From contig JAURVB010014763.1 in the NCBI GenBank assembly GCA_033002965.1, positions 17,691 to 81,690 on the forward strand: DNA of 64,000 bases, written 5' to 3'. The number at the start of each line of letters is the position of its first letter. Within the stretch, counting starts at the first letter, position 1. The translations under genes were made by a program, and so were the position numbers. This document shows, piece after piece, positions 13,579 through 24,608 of the stretch. This DNA is from Piper betle. Taxonomy: Eukaryota; Streptophyta; Magnoliopsida; Piperales; Piperaceae. The notes beneath the pieces are model-generated. The model had not been told where the DNA came from and made no database searches. It saw only the letters and a program-made list of their open reading frames with translations.

Positions 13579-13700
13579 TAAAGAATAAGATAGAAGTGGC
13601 AAAGCAGTATAAGTTTTGAGTAGAGAATAGAGAAAAAGCTCACAAGAAAAGGAGTGCATTGTCTTTATTCGGAATTTTTGATCCCCTCCTCCTTCCTCTA
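11352..13700. other. Gene-free stretch upstream of the oxidase gene
   Basis: Short open frames on both strands have no recognisable domains and ordinary AT-rich composition. Low-complexity pieces are present: GAGAGAGAGAAAGAG near 13115 and the TA tract at 13548-13571. The last part, rich in CTCC and with TTATAA near 13706, is the likely promoter side of the polyamine oxidase gene. Confidence 0.5.
13548..13571. repeat. (TA)n microsatellite
   Basis: About 11 uninterrupted TA units followed by a short CA run, some 280 bases upstream of the polyamine oxidase start codon. Confidence 0.9.
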
Positions 13701-13845
13701 CCTGCTTATAACCAGCTCCCCTCCAACCTCCAAGCTTAAGAAGTTGCTCTGCATGTTGTTCTTACTATGCTTGGCAAGTTGATAAGATCACTAAGTTTTG
13801 GTGAGTATTGGTATAGTGTTTGGATATATTGGAGGTTGTTGATCA

Positions 13846-15313
13846 ATGGCGAAGAAGAAGGCGAGGGTGGTGATAGTAGGAGCCGGCATGGCCGGCCTGG
13901 TGGCGGCCGACAAGCTCTGCAACCACCCCGGCGGCGGCGAGGCCTTCGAGATCGCCGTCGTTGAAGGCGGCGGCCGCATCGGCGGCCGCATTTGCACCGG
14001 TGAGTTCTGCGGCGACCGGGTCGAGATGGGCGCAACTTGGATCCACGGCGTCGGCGGCAGCCCCGTGCACAAGATTGCCGAGGAGGCCGGCGCTCTCAGC
14101 TCGCCGTCGCCCTGGGAGCGCATGGACGGATTCCCCGACGACCCAATAACGGTGGCGGAGGGCGGCTGCGGGGTCGTCGACGCCGCCGCCGTCGTCCGGC
14201 CGATCTCCGCCCTGTACCGGAGCTTGATGGACTTCGCCAAGGGGGAGTCCGGCGAATCGCCCGCTTATCTGTCCGAGGAAGTCCCTAGCAGCGTCGGAGA
14301 GTTTCTCCGGCGGGGGTCAGCAGCGTACCGCTTGGACGAGATCGAGGCGGCGGTGTTCGCCATGCATGAGAACCAGGAGAGGACGTACACCGCCGCCGGC
14401 GACCTGCACGAGCTCGACTTGGCGGCGGAGGCAGAGTACGAGATGCTGCCCGGGGAGGAGATCACCATAGCTAGAGGCTACTTGAGGGTGGTGGAGGAGA
14501 TAGCTTCGAGCCTCCCCCGGCCTCATCCGGCTATGGAAGAAGGTGACCCGCATCCAATGGTTGAACGAGGAAGACGACGACGGCACGGCACCGGTGAAGC
14601 TGCATTTCGACGACGGCACCGCCATGGCTGCCGACCATGTCATAGTCACCGTCTCGCTCGGCGTTCTCAAGGCCGGCACCAAACATGGCCTGTTCAAGCC
14701 TTCCCTTCCCCTGTCCAAAACAGGTGCCATAGACAGACTAGGATTTGGAGTGGTGAACAAGCTCTTCTTAGAGCTTGATGAGCTTGACGGAGAAGAAGAT
14801 GTAGCCCACTTTCCGAATCTGCAAATGGTGTTTAGACAAAGCAGTGAAGCAGCAAAGCAAGGGAAGTTGCCGTGGTGGATGAGGAGAACTGCTTCCATAT
14901 GCCCAATCTACAAGACCTCCAAGGTCCTCCTCTCATGGTTTGCAGGAGAAGAAGCTCTGGAGCTGGAAACACTCGACGAAGAAGAGGTGAAGAGCGGCGT
15001 CATGTCGACGCTGGCCAGCTTTGCCGGCGAGAGCTGGCCGGGGAAGACGAGGGGAGTGAGGCTGGGCAAGGTGTTGAAGACACAGTGGGGGAGAGATCCA
15101 TTGTTCATGGGCTCCTATAGCTTCGTCGCCGTCGGATCCAACGGCGACGATCTGGATTCGCTGGCCGAGCCTCTTCCCGGCGGCGGGGCTCGGCCGTTGC
15201 AGATTCTGTTCGCCGGCGAGGCCACCGACCGGACTCACTACTCGACCACCCATGGGGCTTACTTCAGCGGCCTGAGGGAGGCTGATAGGTTGCTTAAGCA
15301 CTATAAGTTGTGA
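13846..15313 (+). CDS. PAO5: PAO5-like polyamine oxidase, one frameshift
   Basis: FAD-dependent polyamine oxidase of the plant PAO5 type (Arabidopsis PAO5, rice PAO1), which oxidises thermospermine/spermine in the cytosol and influences vascular and growth signalling. Like that clade it has no introns. The start MAKKKARVVIVGAGMAG carries the dinucleotide-binding GxGxxG at residues 12-17; next come GGRIGGR, the MGATWIHG motif, the EEITIARGYL motif, VTVSLGVLKAG, GVVNKLF, PWWMRRTA, LLSWFAG and the C-terminal FAD-contact block FAGEATDRTHYSTTHGAY. The frame shifts at about 14512-14518 in CTCCCCCGG: codons before belong to the frame of 13846, codons after to a frame one base later. Relatives have LPxG here, so two missing Cs (or one extra) is the simplest reading. 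Otherwise intact; about 489 residues joined, shorter than AtPAO5 because some loops are missing. Consensus error or recent pseudogene. Confidence 0.9.
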
Positions 15314-16789
15314 TAATAATTTGCATGATGGTGTTATAAGAGCAAGCTCAATTATTAACTAGGTATGATTTTTATTACTACGTCAAGGATGCCAAATTGC
15401 ATTAGTATTGTAGTTTCTTGGGGTTTTCCGTGTTCAGATAATGTTGTTTTTAAAATGGTGATATCTCAATTAATATCTAGCTTTTCGCAGTCTTTGTATC
15501 CGCACTAAGAAGGCACGAACAACTCAAAAAGAGGAAAGTGAATGTGTAGTACAGTTTGCTCTTTCTGGGTTCTTCTCCAGACACCTGTGTAATAACAGAG
15601 ACAAAAAGTGGTTTGGCTCTTTTTGATTGTTTGATTCATATCAGGGCTCTTTTTCCGGCCTTTGGTCTTGCTCTTGCACACATGTTAATTGCTCCTACAT
15701 CTGAACTTCTCGACCTTCTAGTGCCCTTACGAAGAACTCATAGTTGTTCCTACATTCCAACTTCATATCAGGATCATGTTTTCACTTTAACTCGACTACA
15801 AAGAATGAATGCTGATCACTGTTCTATTCTTGGGTTTTGCATCTCATAGCATCACACAAAGGTGATGATGAAGAGTCATGTGAACAGAGCCAAACTGTTC
15901 AATAAGACTGATGTTTTTGTTGCTATGCCACAGCCCGTTTCAGGAATGGCGAATTCTGGCAGTTTGTGGCTGCTGTGGCCTAATCAGCCCCATATGAATG
16001 GGACAATATATCTGGCGTATCACATCCTCTTTCCGCTATTTGCGAGTATGGCTTTTTATCCTCGTGATTTTGTGGACTAAACGAAGCAGATATATCCAAC
16101 ATCCATTCCCATCATTACATGCATTATTAACATTGTTTGACATATGTATTCAACCTCTTGATGTGGAATAGACCCATCTTGCATCATCGTACTTTGTATC
16201 ACACGGATGTTCGATTGCATTGTCTTTAAAAGATCTTGTTCTTTCACTCAAGCATTCCATCCTGGGTTTCCATACTTAAGTTTCTACAAAAGAAATGAAA
16301 AATTAGTAGATGACGCATCGAGGAGTAATGGTAGAACTATATATTTTACTGGGTACAAGAATGACCTGTTTGGATTTGGCTACACGTCGGAAGGGAGCCC
16401 AAGATCCAATGTAGTACATAGTAAGCCGTCTGTTCCAGGAATCTCTCCTCTACCATTTCTGTCTTCGTGCTTCGTTTCTGAAATTGTAGGACACAATCTA
16501 CAAAGAAGATGCCCATATCACAAATCAAAATGACAAGTCCTAGCTTATTGGATCTTATGCTGAATTCACCAGTTCACAGCTTTTAGCTTTTTAGCAAGTA
16601 AAACATTTTATTTCAACCTCAGTGTAGAAATGGTTCTGCATGAACAAATGCAGGGTCCGTGGCAGATTTTCTCTACGTTATAGAACGACCCACCTTTGAA
16701 ATTTGTCTACATCACAAAGGAAAGGATCCAGTGTATAGAGTTTCACATATAACATGTGCAAGGCAATTTCCTTTCTGCGCCTCCTATTA
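15314..16789. other. Gene-free stretch after the oxidase gene
   Basis: The first few hundred bases are the 3' flank of the oxidase gene. Plus-strand open frames at 15556-15849, 15862-16080 and 16207-16533 show no known motif and no consistent frame between them, so I do not call them genes. Confidence 0.45.
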
Positions 16790-16952
16790 TGATTAACCAA
16801 ATAATTAAATTTTCATTTTAACATGTAAGGATGAAATGTACCAATCGAAATAGACACACGCAATAAAAATACCTTTTAGTAAGGACAAAAATTTACGTGA
16901 AAAATCCCAAATTTAAGGAAAAATTATAGGGTAAATAATTATATCAAATTCA

Positions 16953-17261
16953 CTATATCAGGACTTTGATAAAAAAATATCTATGGGAGAACAAACTCTC
17001 TAATACAAATTTTGGTTGCTCTATGTATATAGTCTCTTCAAGATCAGCATGAAGAAATGTCGTTTTCACATCTAACTTTTCAACTTTCAAATCTGAACTT
17101 GCAGCCAAATCTAGAATAATTTTAATAGAAAATATTTTAACAATAGGAGAAAAAATTTCATCAAAATCAATACCTTTCTTCTGTCTGAAGCCCTTCACCA
17201 CCAACCTTGCCTTGCACCTTAGTTGTGTGTTGTTTTCTTCATGTTTGATTATGTAACCCAT
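16953..17261 (-). pseudogene. Copia reverse transcriptase fragment
   Basis: About 100 codons with the start of the RVT_2 domain: CKARLVVKGFRQKKGIDF, FSPIVK, LDVKTTFLHADLEE and IYIEQP. The frame then enters LTR sequence, giving an unrelated tail. The catalytic YVDD block and RNase H are missing. Upstream, 17262-17780 is decayed sequence between integrase and RT with no open frame. Confidence 0.85.
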
Positions 17262-17780
17262 TTTTCCTTAATACTCTATTCCCCTTAGAAAAATCCACTA
17301 ACTTATAAGTATAGTTATCATGCAAAGATTTCTATCTCATCTTTTATTGTTTTCAACCACTTTTCCTTTTTTACATGGGCTTTGACCTCACCGAAATTTT
17401 TTGGTTCTCCACATTCAGTGATTTTTACATATTATTCTGATGATGAATATCTTGTTGATGGAACTAGTTTATGAGTTGATCTTGTCACATTAATTAGCTT
17501 CCCTCGATTAGAATTGGTTTGCTCTTGTCGAACATCATTAACAAACTCAATAAAAATATCATGAGCCACCTCATCTTCAGCCTCATTATCACTAGGTGGG
17601 GAATAATTATGTCATCCTAAGCCTCCTTTTCACTTTAGTTGAGGTTGAAGGTTCTTTTATCTTTTCTAAACTTTTCTAAGATTTTGTTTGAGAAACTTCT
17701 TCCTTGCTAAAGTTCTCAATTGTTTAATCCTCCGTGAAAACTACATCTCTATTTCGAATCAGTTTTCTATTCTTAAGATC

Positions 17781-18203
17781 CTAAAGTTTGTATCCAAACT
17801 TATTATCACCATATCTTAGAAACAAACATTCCATAGTTATAGAGTCAAGTTTAGCCCTTTGCTCCTCAGGCACATGTGCAAAGGCCTTACAACCAAAGAT
17901 TCTCAAATAAGAATAATTGACCTTTTTGTTACTCCAAACCCTTTCTAGTATGTCATTGTCTATGACATGTGTGGGAGATCTATTGATCAAATAACAAGTT
18001 GTGGTCATGGCCTCACCCCAAAAACTTTTATGCAACTTAACTGAACACAACATACTTTTAATCCTCTTAGAGATAGTCTTGTTCATTCTTTCAGCTACTC
18101 CATTATATTGAAGAGTATAAGGAACCGTCTTCTTATGCCTAATCTCATGCTTGCTACAATATTCATCAAACTCAAATAGAATAATATTCACCACCATTAT
18201 CAC
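17781..18203 (-). pseudogene. Copia integrase fragment
   Basis: About 140 codons covering the C-terminal half of the integrase core and the region after it: GVAERMNKTI contains the third catalytic acidic residue (Glu), followed by SFWGEAMTTTCYLINRSPT and IFGCKAFAHVPEEQR, a standard copia series. The zinc-finger part and first catalytic aspartates lie in decayed sequence between 18204 and 18813. Confidence 0.88.
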
Positions 18204-18813
18204 TTCTATGGCATTTTAAAAGTTTACTGGATTTTCTTTCAACCAATAAATGAAAATTCTTTAAAATGCCAAAAACATCACTTTTATTTTTCATGTCATA
18301 AGCCCACACCTTCCTAGAAGTATCATTGATAAAAATGATAAAATAAATAGAACCATAAAAACCAACTAAAGAACTTTTAATTTCCTTATACTTATGCTTG
18401 TAAAGGATGTCCTACGTTGTTTTCCTACCAAACAATGTGATGTCCTTGACCTTGGGAAGGAGATTTAGCTTCTTCAATGTCTTTAGTCCTTTGTCACTCA
18501 TGCGTCCTAATTGATTGTGCTACAAATCAGCAGTGGAATCAAGTGAGGAGATATTAACCTCCCTTTGAACTAGACTTGTCTCAGTTTTGTACAAATTACA
18601 ACACTTCTTCCCTTCAGCAATAACAAGAGAACCATTCATAAGTTTTCATACACCTTGTGCAATTGTGAACCAAATCTTTCATCATCAAGCACTCCAGTTG
18701 ACAACAAACTCATCCTCAAATCTGGAATATATTTGACATTTTAAAGCACCAATTTGTAACCCATGTTTGTTACTATATACACATCTCCAAATCCCATAAT
18801 TTTAGAAATATCA

Positions 18814-19308
18814 CTATTTTCCATCTTCGTTATACCTAAATCTAAAGGGTTCATAGGTAATAAAAAAAATTCTGCTTGGAGTTGCATGGAATGATGCTCC
18901 TGAGTCAACTATCCAACTCGCATCATAATCAGCCATCAAACAATCATTTCCAGAATTAGAAAGAACCACCATGTCATCATGTACAACATGATTATTTATT
19001 TCTACTTGATCCTTGTTATCCTTATTTTTCAAGTTTTTCTTGAGCTTCCAACAATCCTTTTTGATATGACATGCCTTGTTACAATAATGATACTTCAAGA
19101 TCTTTTTAGATTTAGACCTTCCTCGACTCTTGTCCCTTCTATTTGTGTCCATATTTCTTGATCTACTTTTTGCCTCTTCTGACACTAATGCACGAAACCC
19201 AGAAGTTGGTAGAGATTTTCTTCTCACCTCTTCATTCTGCAAATTATTTGTTACTATATCCATTGTGAGTTTTCTATCCAGAGCAGCATTGCTAAAAAAC
19301 ATCACCAA
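18814..19308 (-). pseudogene. Copia gag C-terminal part with protease
   Basis: About 164 codons. A basic stretch is followed by a zinc knuckle of CX2CX4HX4C type in which the first Cys is replaced (YHYCNKACHIKKDC), then the aspartic protease motif WIVDSGASFHAT. The missing Cys suggests decay. Gag sequence upstream (19309-19780) is broken by stops. Confidence 0.85.
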
Positions 19309-19830
19309 TGTTTCCTAGCTCTCTGGCAATGTGTTAAGGAATCAGATAACTTGTTATTTTTCATCACTTCCATCCTTATACCTCAAATTCACCAGTTTCC
19401 TTATCAAAAGGGTCTTGTTGTCAGTAGTATTCCTCTCATAAACTTCTTGGAGTTTATCCTATATAGCTTTTGAGGATGTCAATTCAGAAACATGATAATA
19501 CACAACTTCTTCTACCCATTGTCTCAAACAGGTTATAGCATTCATATCCAACTTATTCTAGTCATTTTCAGTCAGCTCTGCCAGTTTTTGACCAGAGATA
19601 GGTTCATACAATCCTTGGAATATAAATGATCAATCATTTTTCCTTTCTAATAGTACCAGTTACTTGACCCTTTAAGAGATATCATCTTAATATACTTCTC
19701 ATTAGCCATCTTATTGAAATATAAATCATAAACACACCAACTAGGCTCTTAGAAATTTCGTCGAACACCTAGCGGGCAGAAAATATCAACAACCAAAACT
19801 TGCAATAACAAACCAATCAACCAAGCAATC

Positions 19831-19844
19831 TAACTCTGATACCA
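19831..19844 (-). other. Primer binding site of the copia element
   Basis: On the minus strand the sequence reads TGGTATCAGAGTTA, the usual copia PBS complementary to initiator methionine tRNA (TGGTATCAGAGC). It lies next to the inner end of the 5' LTR (TGTTAGAATTAACC at 19847 on the plus strand), which fixes the orientation and the LTR edge. Confidence 0.8.
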
Positions 19845-19903
19845 CTTGTTAGAATTAACCAAACAAATAAATCCTCATTTCCATATATAAGGATGAAAAG
19901 TAC

Positions 19904-21114
19904 TGATAACTCTATAAAAGAGTTATTATTCTTTGCATTTTATATTGAGTTTTTGTCATGTTTTGAGTGATTTTTATTTCAATTTTATTAGTTTAAAAGT
20001 TTATTATATATTATTAATAATGCGAGAAATTATTGTGATTTTGGTGTAAAAAGTGCTAATTAATGTTGTTCTAGCATGGTATAAGAGTTAGAAAACGATG
20101 CAGAATGAATTCGAGGTGAAATCGGGCCAAAAAGCCTAACCTAGAAACTGTAACCGAGAGTAGAGTGCTCGAGTGTTGGCCTTTCTATAAAGAAAATTTC
20201 ATGGTGAGAGTAGAGTGCTCGAGCCCCTGGATTTAGGGCACTCAAGTGCTGGTGGCAAAAACTAATTTTTCTTATATTTTTGGAGATCCTGGTGAACCCC
20301 ACTTAAAAGACGACAAGAAAAACAAAAAGGAACGACAAAGAAGTTGGATCAGGAGCAGAATACACTTTCTCAACAAAAGTTTTTCGTAATTAAATGATGT
20401 CTTTCATATCACATATGAATTTCTTGAGTTTAATTGAATATTTTATAGAGTAAATTTTTTTCTAGGATTTTCAATGACACCTAATGCATGGATTAATAAG
20501 GGTTATTAATTTTTATATATGTGATTGTAATGCTGGATCATCTATTTTATTCGGTTCTTAATGTTATCATTAGACTGACCATCTATTATTAAATCTAGAA
20601 ATTTAATCTTATCTAGAGATAGAAAAATTAAATTTGTCATTGAATAAAATAGCTTTTTTCATCTATTTTGGGTGATTCACATGTGAGATAAAGATATGCT
20701 CAAGTATTATTTAGCATACATAATTTCATAAATATATAGAAGTTGAGTGCGAGTGATAAGTTTATGTTGAATCGAGAGATTATCATGAATAATTAATTCC
20801 TATGGTTAATGATTCAAATGTGTAATTTATAAGTAGAAGTTATAACTTTAATCATATGTGAGCACTAGATGAAATTGAAAATCCTAGTTTTGTTGTTTTG
20901 AAGTTAATAGCTAATTTAAATATTACATGTTAGGTTAATTTAATCTTAATTCATAATTAAATCACTCTTTGAATTTGGTTTTATTTAAGTATAATTAATT
21001 AAATTAGTTTTTGTAATTGAGAATTTTTACTACTAATTCTTTGTGGGATGATATTTTCTCATCACTTTTATTACTTGATTCGGCACGTGCACTTGCGTTA
21101 TAATTTTCACATCA
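19904..21114 (+). mobile_element. Ty3-gypsy-like solo LTR nested in the copia LTR
   Basis: It begins TGATAACTCTATAAAAGAG and ends TTTTCACATCA, with an exact 5-bp direct repeat AGTAC on both sides (19899-19903 and 21115-21119). The AACTC...GAGTT start and the late block with GTGGGATGATATT and CACTTGCG are typical of plant Ty3-gypsy LTRs. No internal region is present, so this is a solo LTR of 1211 bp. It interrupts the copia 5' LTR: sequence to the left and right joins to match the other copia LTR at 16820-16870. Confidence 0.88.
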
Positions 21115-21254
21115 AGTACTAATCGAAATAAACATAGGCAATATGAAATACCTGCTTATCACTTTTATTACTTGATTCGGCACGTGCACTTGCGTTATAA
21201 TTTCTACATTTAGTACCAATCAAAATAAACATAAGTAATATGAAATACGTCCAA
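21061..21254. repeat. 97-bp tandem duplication across the solo-LTR edge
   Basis: Two copies, 21061-21157 and 21158-21254, each contain the last 54 bases of the gypsy-like LTR, the AGTAC target copy and the next part of the copia LTR. The second differs by a few substitutions. A third partial copy of about 30 bases follows near 21250-21285. The duplication therefore happened after the solo-LTR host was inserted. Confidence 0.85.
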
Positions 21255-21540
21255 TAAACACAGGCGATATGAAATACCTCTAATATGGACAAAACAAATT
21301 TTACATGAAAAACCCTAACTTTAGAAAAAACCACGAAGCAAATAGCCAGAAAAATTTATTATATCAGCACTTTGATACAAAAAATATCTACAAGAGAACA
21401 AACTCCCCAATATAAATTTATTATAATTTCTACAAAATTGGTATTAACTAAAAATTAAAAAATAGAAAATAACAGATTAAGAACTTGGTAAAGTTACTAT
21501 TAATAATTGAAAGCAAATCTCAACAAAACATTTACCTTTC

Positions 21541-21634
21541 TTCAATCCACACAATTTTTCTCTTCTCTTCGCGCTCATTTACTTTTCTTCAATCTACACA
21601 ATTTTTCTCTTCTCTTCGCGCCCATTTTCTCTAC
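21541..21634. repeat. 47-bp tandem duplication in the copia LTR
   Basis: The unit starting TTCAATCCACACAATTTTTC is repeated at offset 47 with few differences. It lies in the leader side of the copia 5' LTR, downstream (on the minus strand) of a TATA-like TCTATAAATACAT near 21750. Confidence 0.8.
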
Positions 21635-21787
21635 TAAACGAAGAAAAGTGTCCGTCGTTACTTTTATTCCCTTCACATGATGTAAATCATGTTTTGTAGA
21701 AAATCTTTGATTTTGCCCAAAATAAGGTTGGTTTTTTATGTATTTATAGAAGATGGACAATCTAATAATTGTTGGTTTTATCTCACA

Positions 21788-24608
21788 TCACGTTTAAAAA
21801 TGACTGGTTACTTATATATAAGGTAATGAGAAAGCATTATTTTGTAAGCTGCTTTTAAATTAAGAGAGACCCGTGATACCTATTACATGCCCCACCCATA
21901 GGGCCCAACATGCATCCTCTGTCCCTTCGGAGAGTCCGTAGGGTCCAACAGGCCTCCTCCCTCTGTAATCTGATCTGTCTTCATTCCTTAGCTCTGACGT
22001 TGCAAGTGACTATACAAAATGGAGGCCAAATTAAGATATAGAAGACGCTATCAAAAAACTACTTTGAAGTAGCACTATTATTCTTGTTTATGTGAATAAC
22101 CTTCAGTCAAATCATATGATATTACACCAGAAACTCTGATCTCCGTGGCTAAAAAATCCATTATTGTCTCCATTGGGTCAGACGAAAGCAACTTCCATAT
22201 CCAATTTATTTAGAATGGCGGCTTGATCAGTATCATAGACATACCACTCAGTGGTGACAGGCCTGATTCCGAAACATAGTCGACCTGCTCTAAGTCAGAT
22301 AACTTATGAGATGACTCCACTCTGGTTATGCTTATGTTACCAAACATCTCAAAGCAACTTGCTCAAGAATTTGAAGTCTGATCATTTTTAACTTATTGGT
22401 GGTGTAATTTTTCATTTAAAAAATGACAACCTTGTGGGACTTTGAGCATTATTTTCTAGCTTTTAGTTTTATATTTCATGTTCTATCAACATAATTGTCT
22501 TTCAGTCATTTCAGACTTTCTTTAATCTGAATAATGCGATATATCATCTTTCATATGATTCGAATATTTTCTGACGGGTAGTTTTCAACTTCATATACGT
22601 TGGCCAGTCTGATCTCAAGTTACATGGATGATGATGAAACATTATTCCAAATACTGAAAGGTTTAAGGATGACCATATTTGCAGCCAGCAAGCAACATAT
22701 CTAATCTATGTGATGTCTTTCAATCTTTCAAGATTGCTCCCATCACAGGAGTTCTGATCTTGTTTGTCTCTTTCGTTTATAATTTTCCCATAAAAACGCA
22801 GCCCATAGAGAGCAGAGGTATCAACTATTGTGCAGTGATCTTCCTGTGTAGAAGAAAACTATTTACTTGGTATTAGAATACGCAATAGATGAAAGTTTAT
22901 TCATCACGTAAAGATACTCTTAAAAGCTTAGATTAATAAGCGTAATGATTTGATATACAGGCATCCATCTAAACACACATATATGTTCAAGTACAAAGCT
23001 GATTTGGACCAGAGCTATAAAGCAGTACAAATTTTATTTCTACTCTTCCTACCAGAGATCTTCAAAAAGATGTTCAAAGGGAAATTGAATACAAAAAATT
23101 GCATTTGATGGAACTGGTTATGATTTTAATATACAAAAGGGTTTATGTTGGTATCACATCAGGGAGGTTTTTTCAGTCTGTTTGTTACTGTCAAGCTCTT
23201 TCTCTATACGTCTTCCTCCACCATTTTGGTTGATTTGAGTGACAAGAGGAAGGAAGGTAAAATAAGTGTTCAAGCTAAAGGAAGAGTTGGTTGTTGAAAT
23301 CAGGTATGCTAGTAGCTCTGATCTCTCATGCTATCTATGATTATGATGTTGACCAAAATCTTTGGAGGGCCGTGTATGCCATTTTATTTATATATCCTGA
23401 GCTGATATAAATGACAAGGATACGAAAGCGGCTCTTACAACAAGTTTTTAATAAGAGCTTACTGAATCAAAACCTTAAACCCTAAACTTTAAAAAACACA
23501 ATCTACGTTCTAAACATAAACATGATTGTGAAATGTACATACTTCCCGTAAGTAAAATGCATTTTAATATACAAAAGGGTTTATGTTGGTATATCACATC
23601 AGGGAGGTTTTTTTAGTCGGTTTGTTAGTCAAGCTCTTTATACGTCTTCCTCCACCAATTTGGTTGATTTGAGTGAATAGATGTAGGAAGGGAAAATAAC
23701 TGTTCAAGCTAAATGAAGAGTTGGCTGTTGAAATCAGGTATGCTAGTAGCTCTGATCTCTCATGCTATCTATGATTATGATGTTGACCCAAATCTTCCGA
23801 GGGCCGTGTAGGCCATTTTATTTATATATGCAGAGCTGATATAAATGACAATGATGAAAGCAGCTCTTAAATTTGATTCTCAAGCTTTAACAAGTTGTTA
23901 AAAAACTTACCGAATCAAAACCCTAAACCCTAACCCTTCAAAAAAATACATTTACCTTCTAAACATGAACATGATTGTGAAATGTGCATACTTCGTGTAA
24001 GTAAAATGCATTTTTGGGCGAAACATTCGGTCTGACTTATAGTGTCTGAGCCCATCAACGTGTTGGGTTTTTTAGCAGAGAAGTGTCAAACCATAGTTTT
24101 AAATACCAGCTGGACTGTCCGGTCCAACCAATCTTGTATGCAGGGTACCGAACCAAACCGGTCTGATTCGGTCTATTAGATCCCTATGCAAGCGAACCAG
24201 ATTTTTTTAACATATTTTTTTAGTAAAATTGGATTAGACCGGAATTATACTGAAAATATCTGGTTCGGACTGGTTTGATCAGAAGAGTTGGGAGCGTCGA
24301 AAACGACGATGAGGATGAATGCCAAGCCTCAACCACTAGCCATGCTTTGACTTGGTGTATTATGTTCATTCTTAATGATAATAATACATTTTTTTATCAT
24401 TATAATTAATTATTAAAAATAGTTGTGATAAAATAATAATAATTTTTTAGATAAATGATAATAATTCTGCCTAACTTCCTAAATATCTTTAATATAATCC
24501 TTATTAACACAATTAAAATTTTTTTAACTTATATAATAAATAAATTATGACTAATAATAAGACCCTTTAAATTTTTATAAAAGTTACGTGTAATTTATTT
24601 TTTAATCC
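21788..24608. other. Gene-free stretch with a large tandem duplication
   Basis: No gene recognised. The minus strand around 22140-22400 has a partly coding-like frame broken by a stop (see findings). A 438-bp tandem duplication is listed separately. The stretch 24080-24300 is rich in CCGGTC/ACCGG strings, common in decayed plant transposons. Confidence 0.5.
23124..24013. repeat. Tandem duplication, unit about 438 bp
   Basis: Two copies (23124-23561 and 23562-24013) begin TTTTAATATACAAAAGGG and share blocks such as CATCAGGGAGGTTTTTT, CTAGTAGCTCTGATCTCTC and GAGGGCCGTGTA, with scattered substitutions and small indels. No coding frame is kept in both copies. Confidence 0.9.

Larger units (their letters stand above)
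16790..21787 (-). mobile_element. Decayed Ty1-copia retrotransposon
   Basis: Minus-strand element with order 5' LTR - PBS - gag/protease - integrase - reverse transcriptase, the copia order. The 5' LTR runs from about 21787 down to 19847 and is swollen by a nested solo LTR and a tandem duplication. The PBS is at 19831-19844. Frames for gag/protease, integrase and RT are separated by stops. After the RT motif IYIEQP the sequence jumps directly into LTR sequence (16790-17005 matches 19850-19900 plus 21120-21415), so the rest of RT, RNase H and part of the 3' LTR are deleted. The outer ends are approximate and no target duplication was found. Not capable of movement. Confidence 0.85.

Noticed and set aside
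15556..16533. Series of plus-strand frames as a gene after the oxidase
   Set aside because: Frames change without splice sites and no motif is recognisable.
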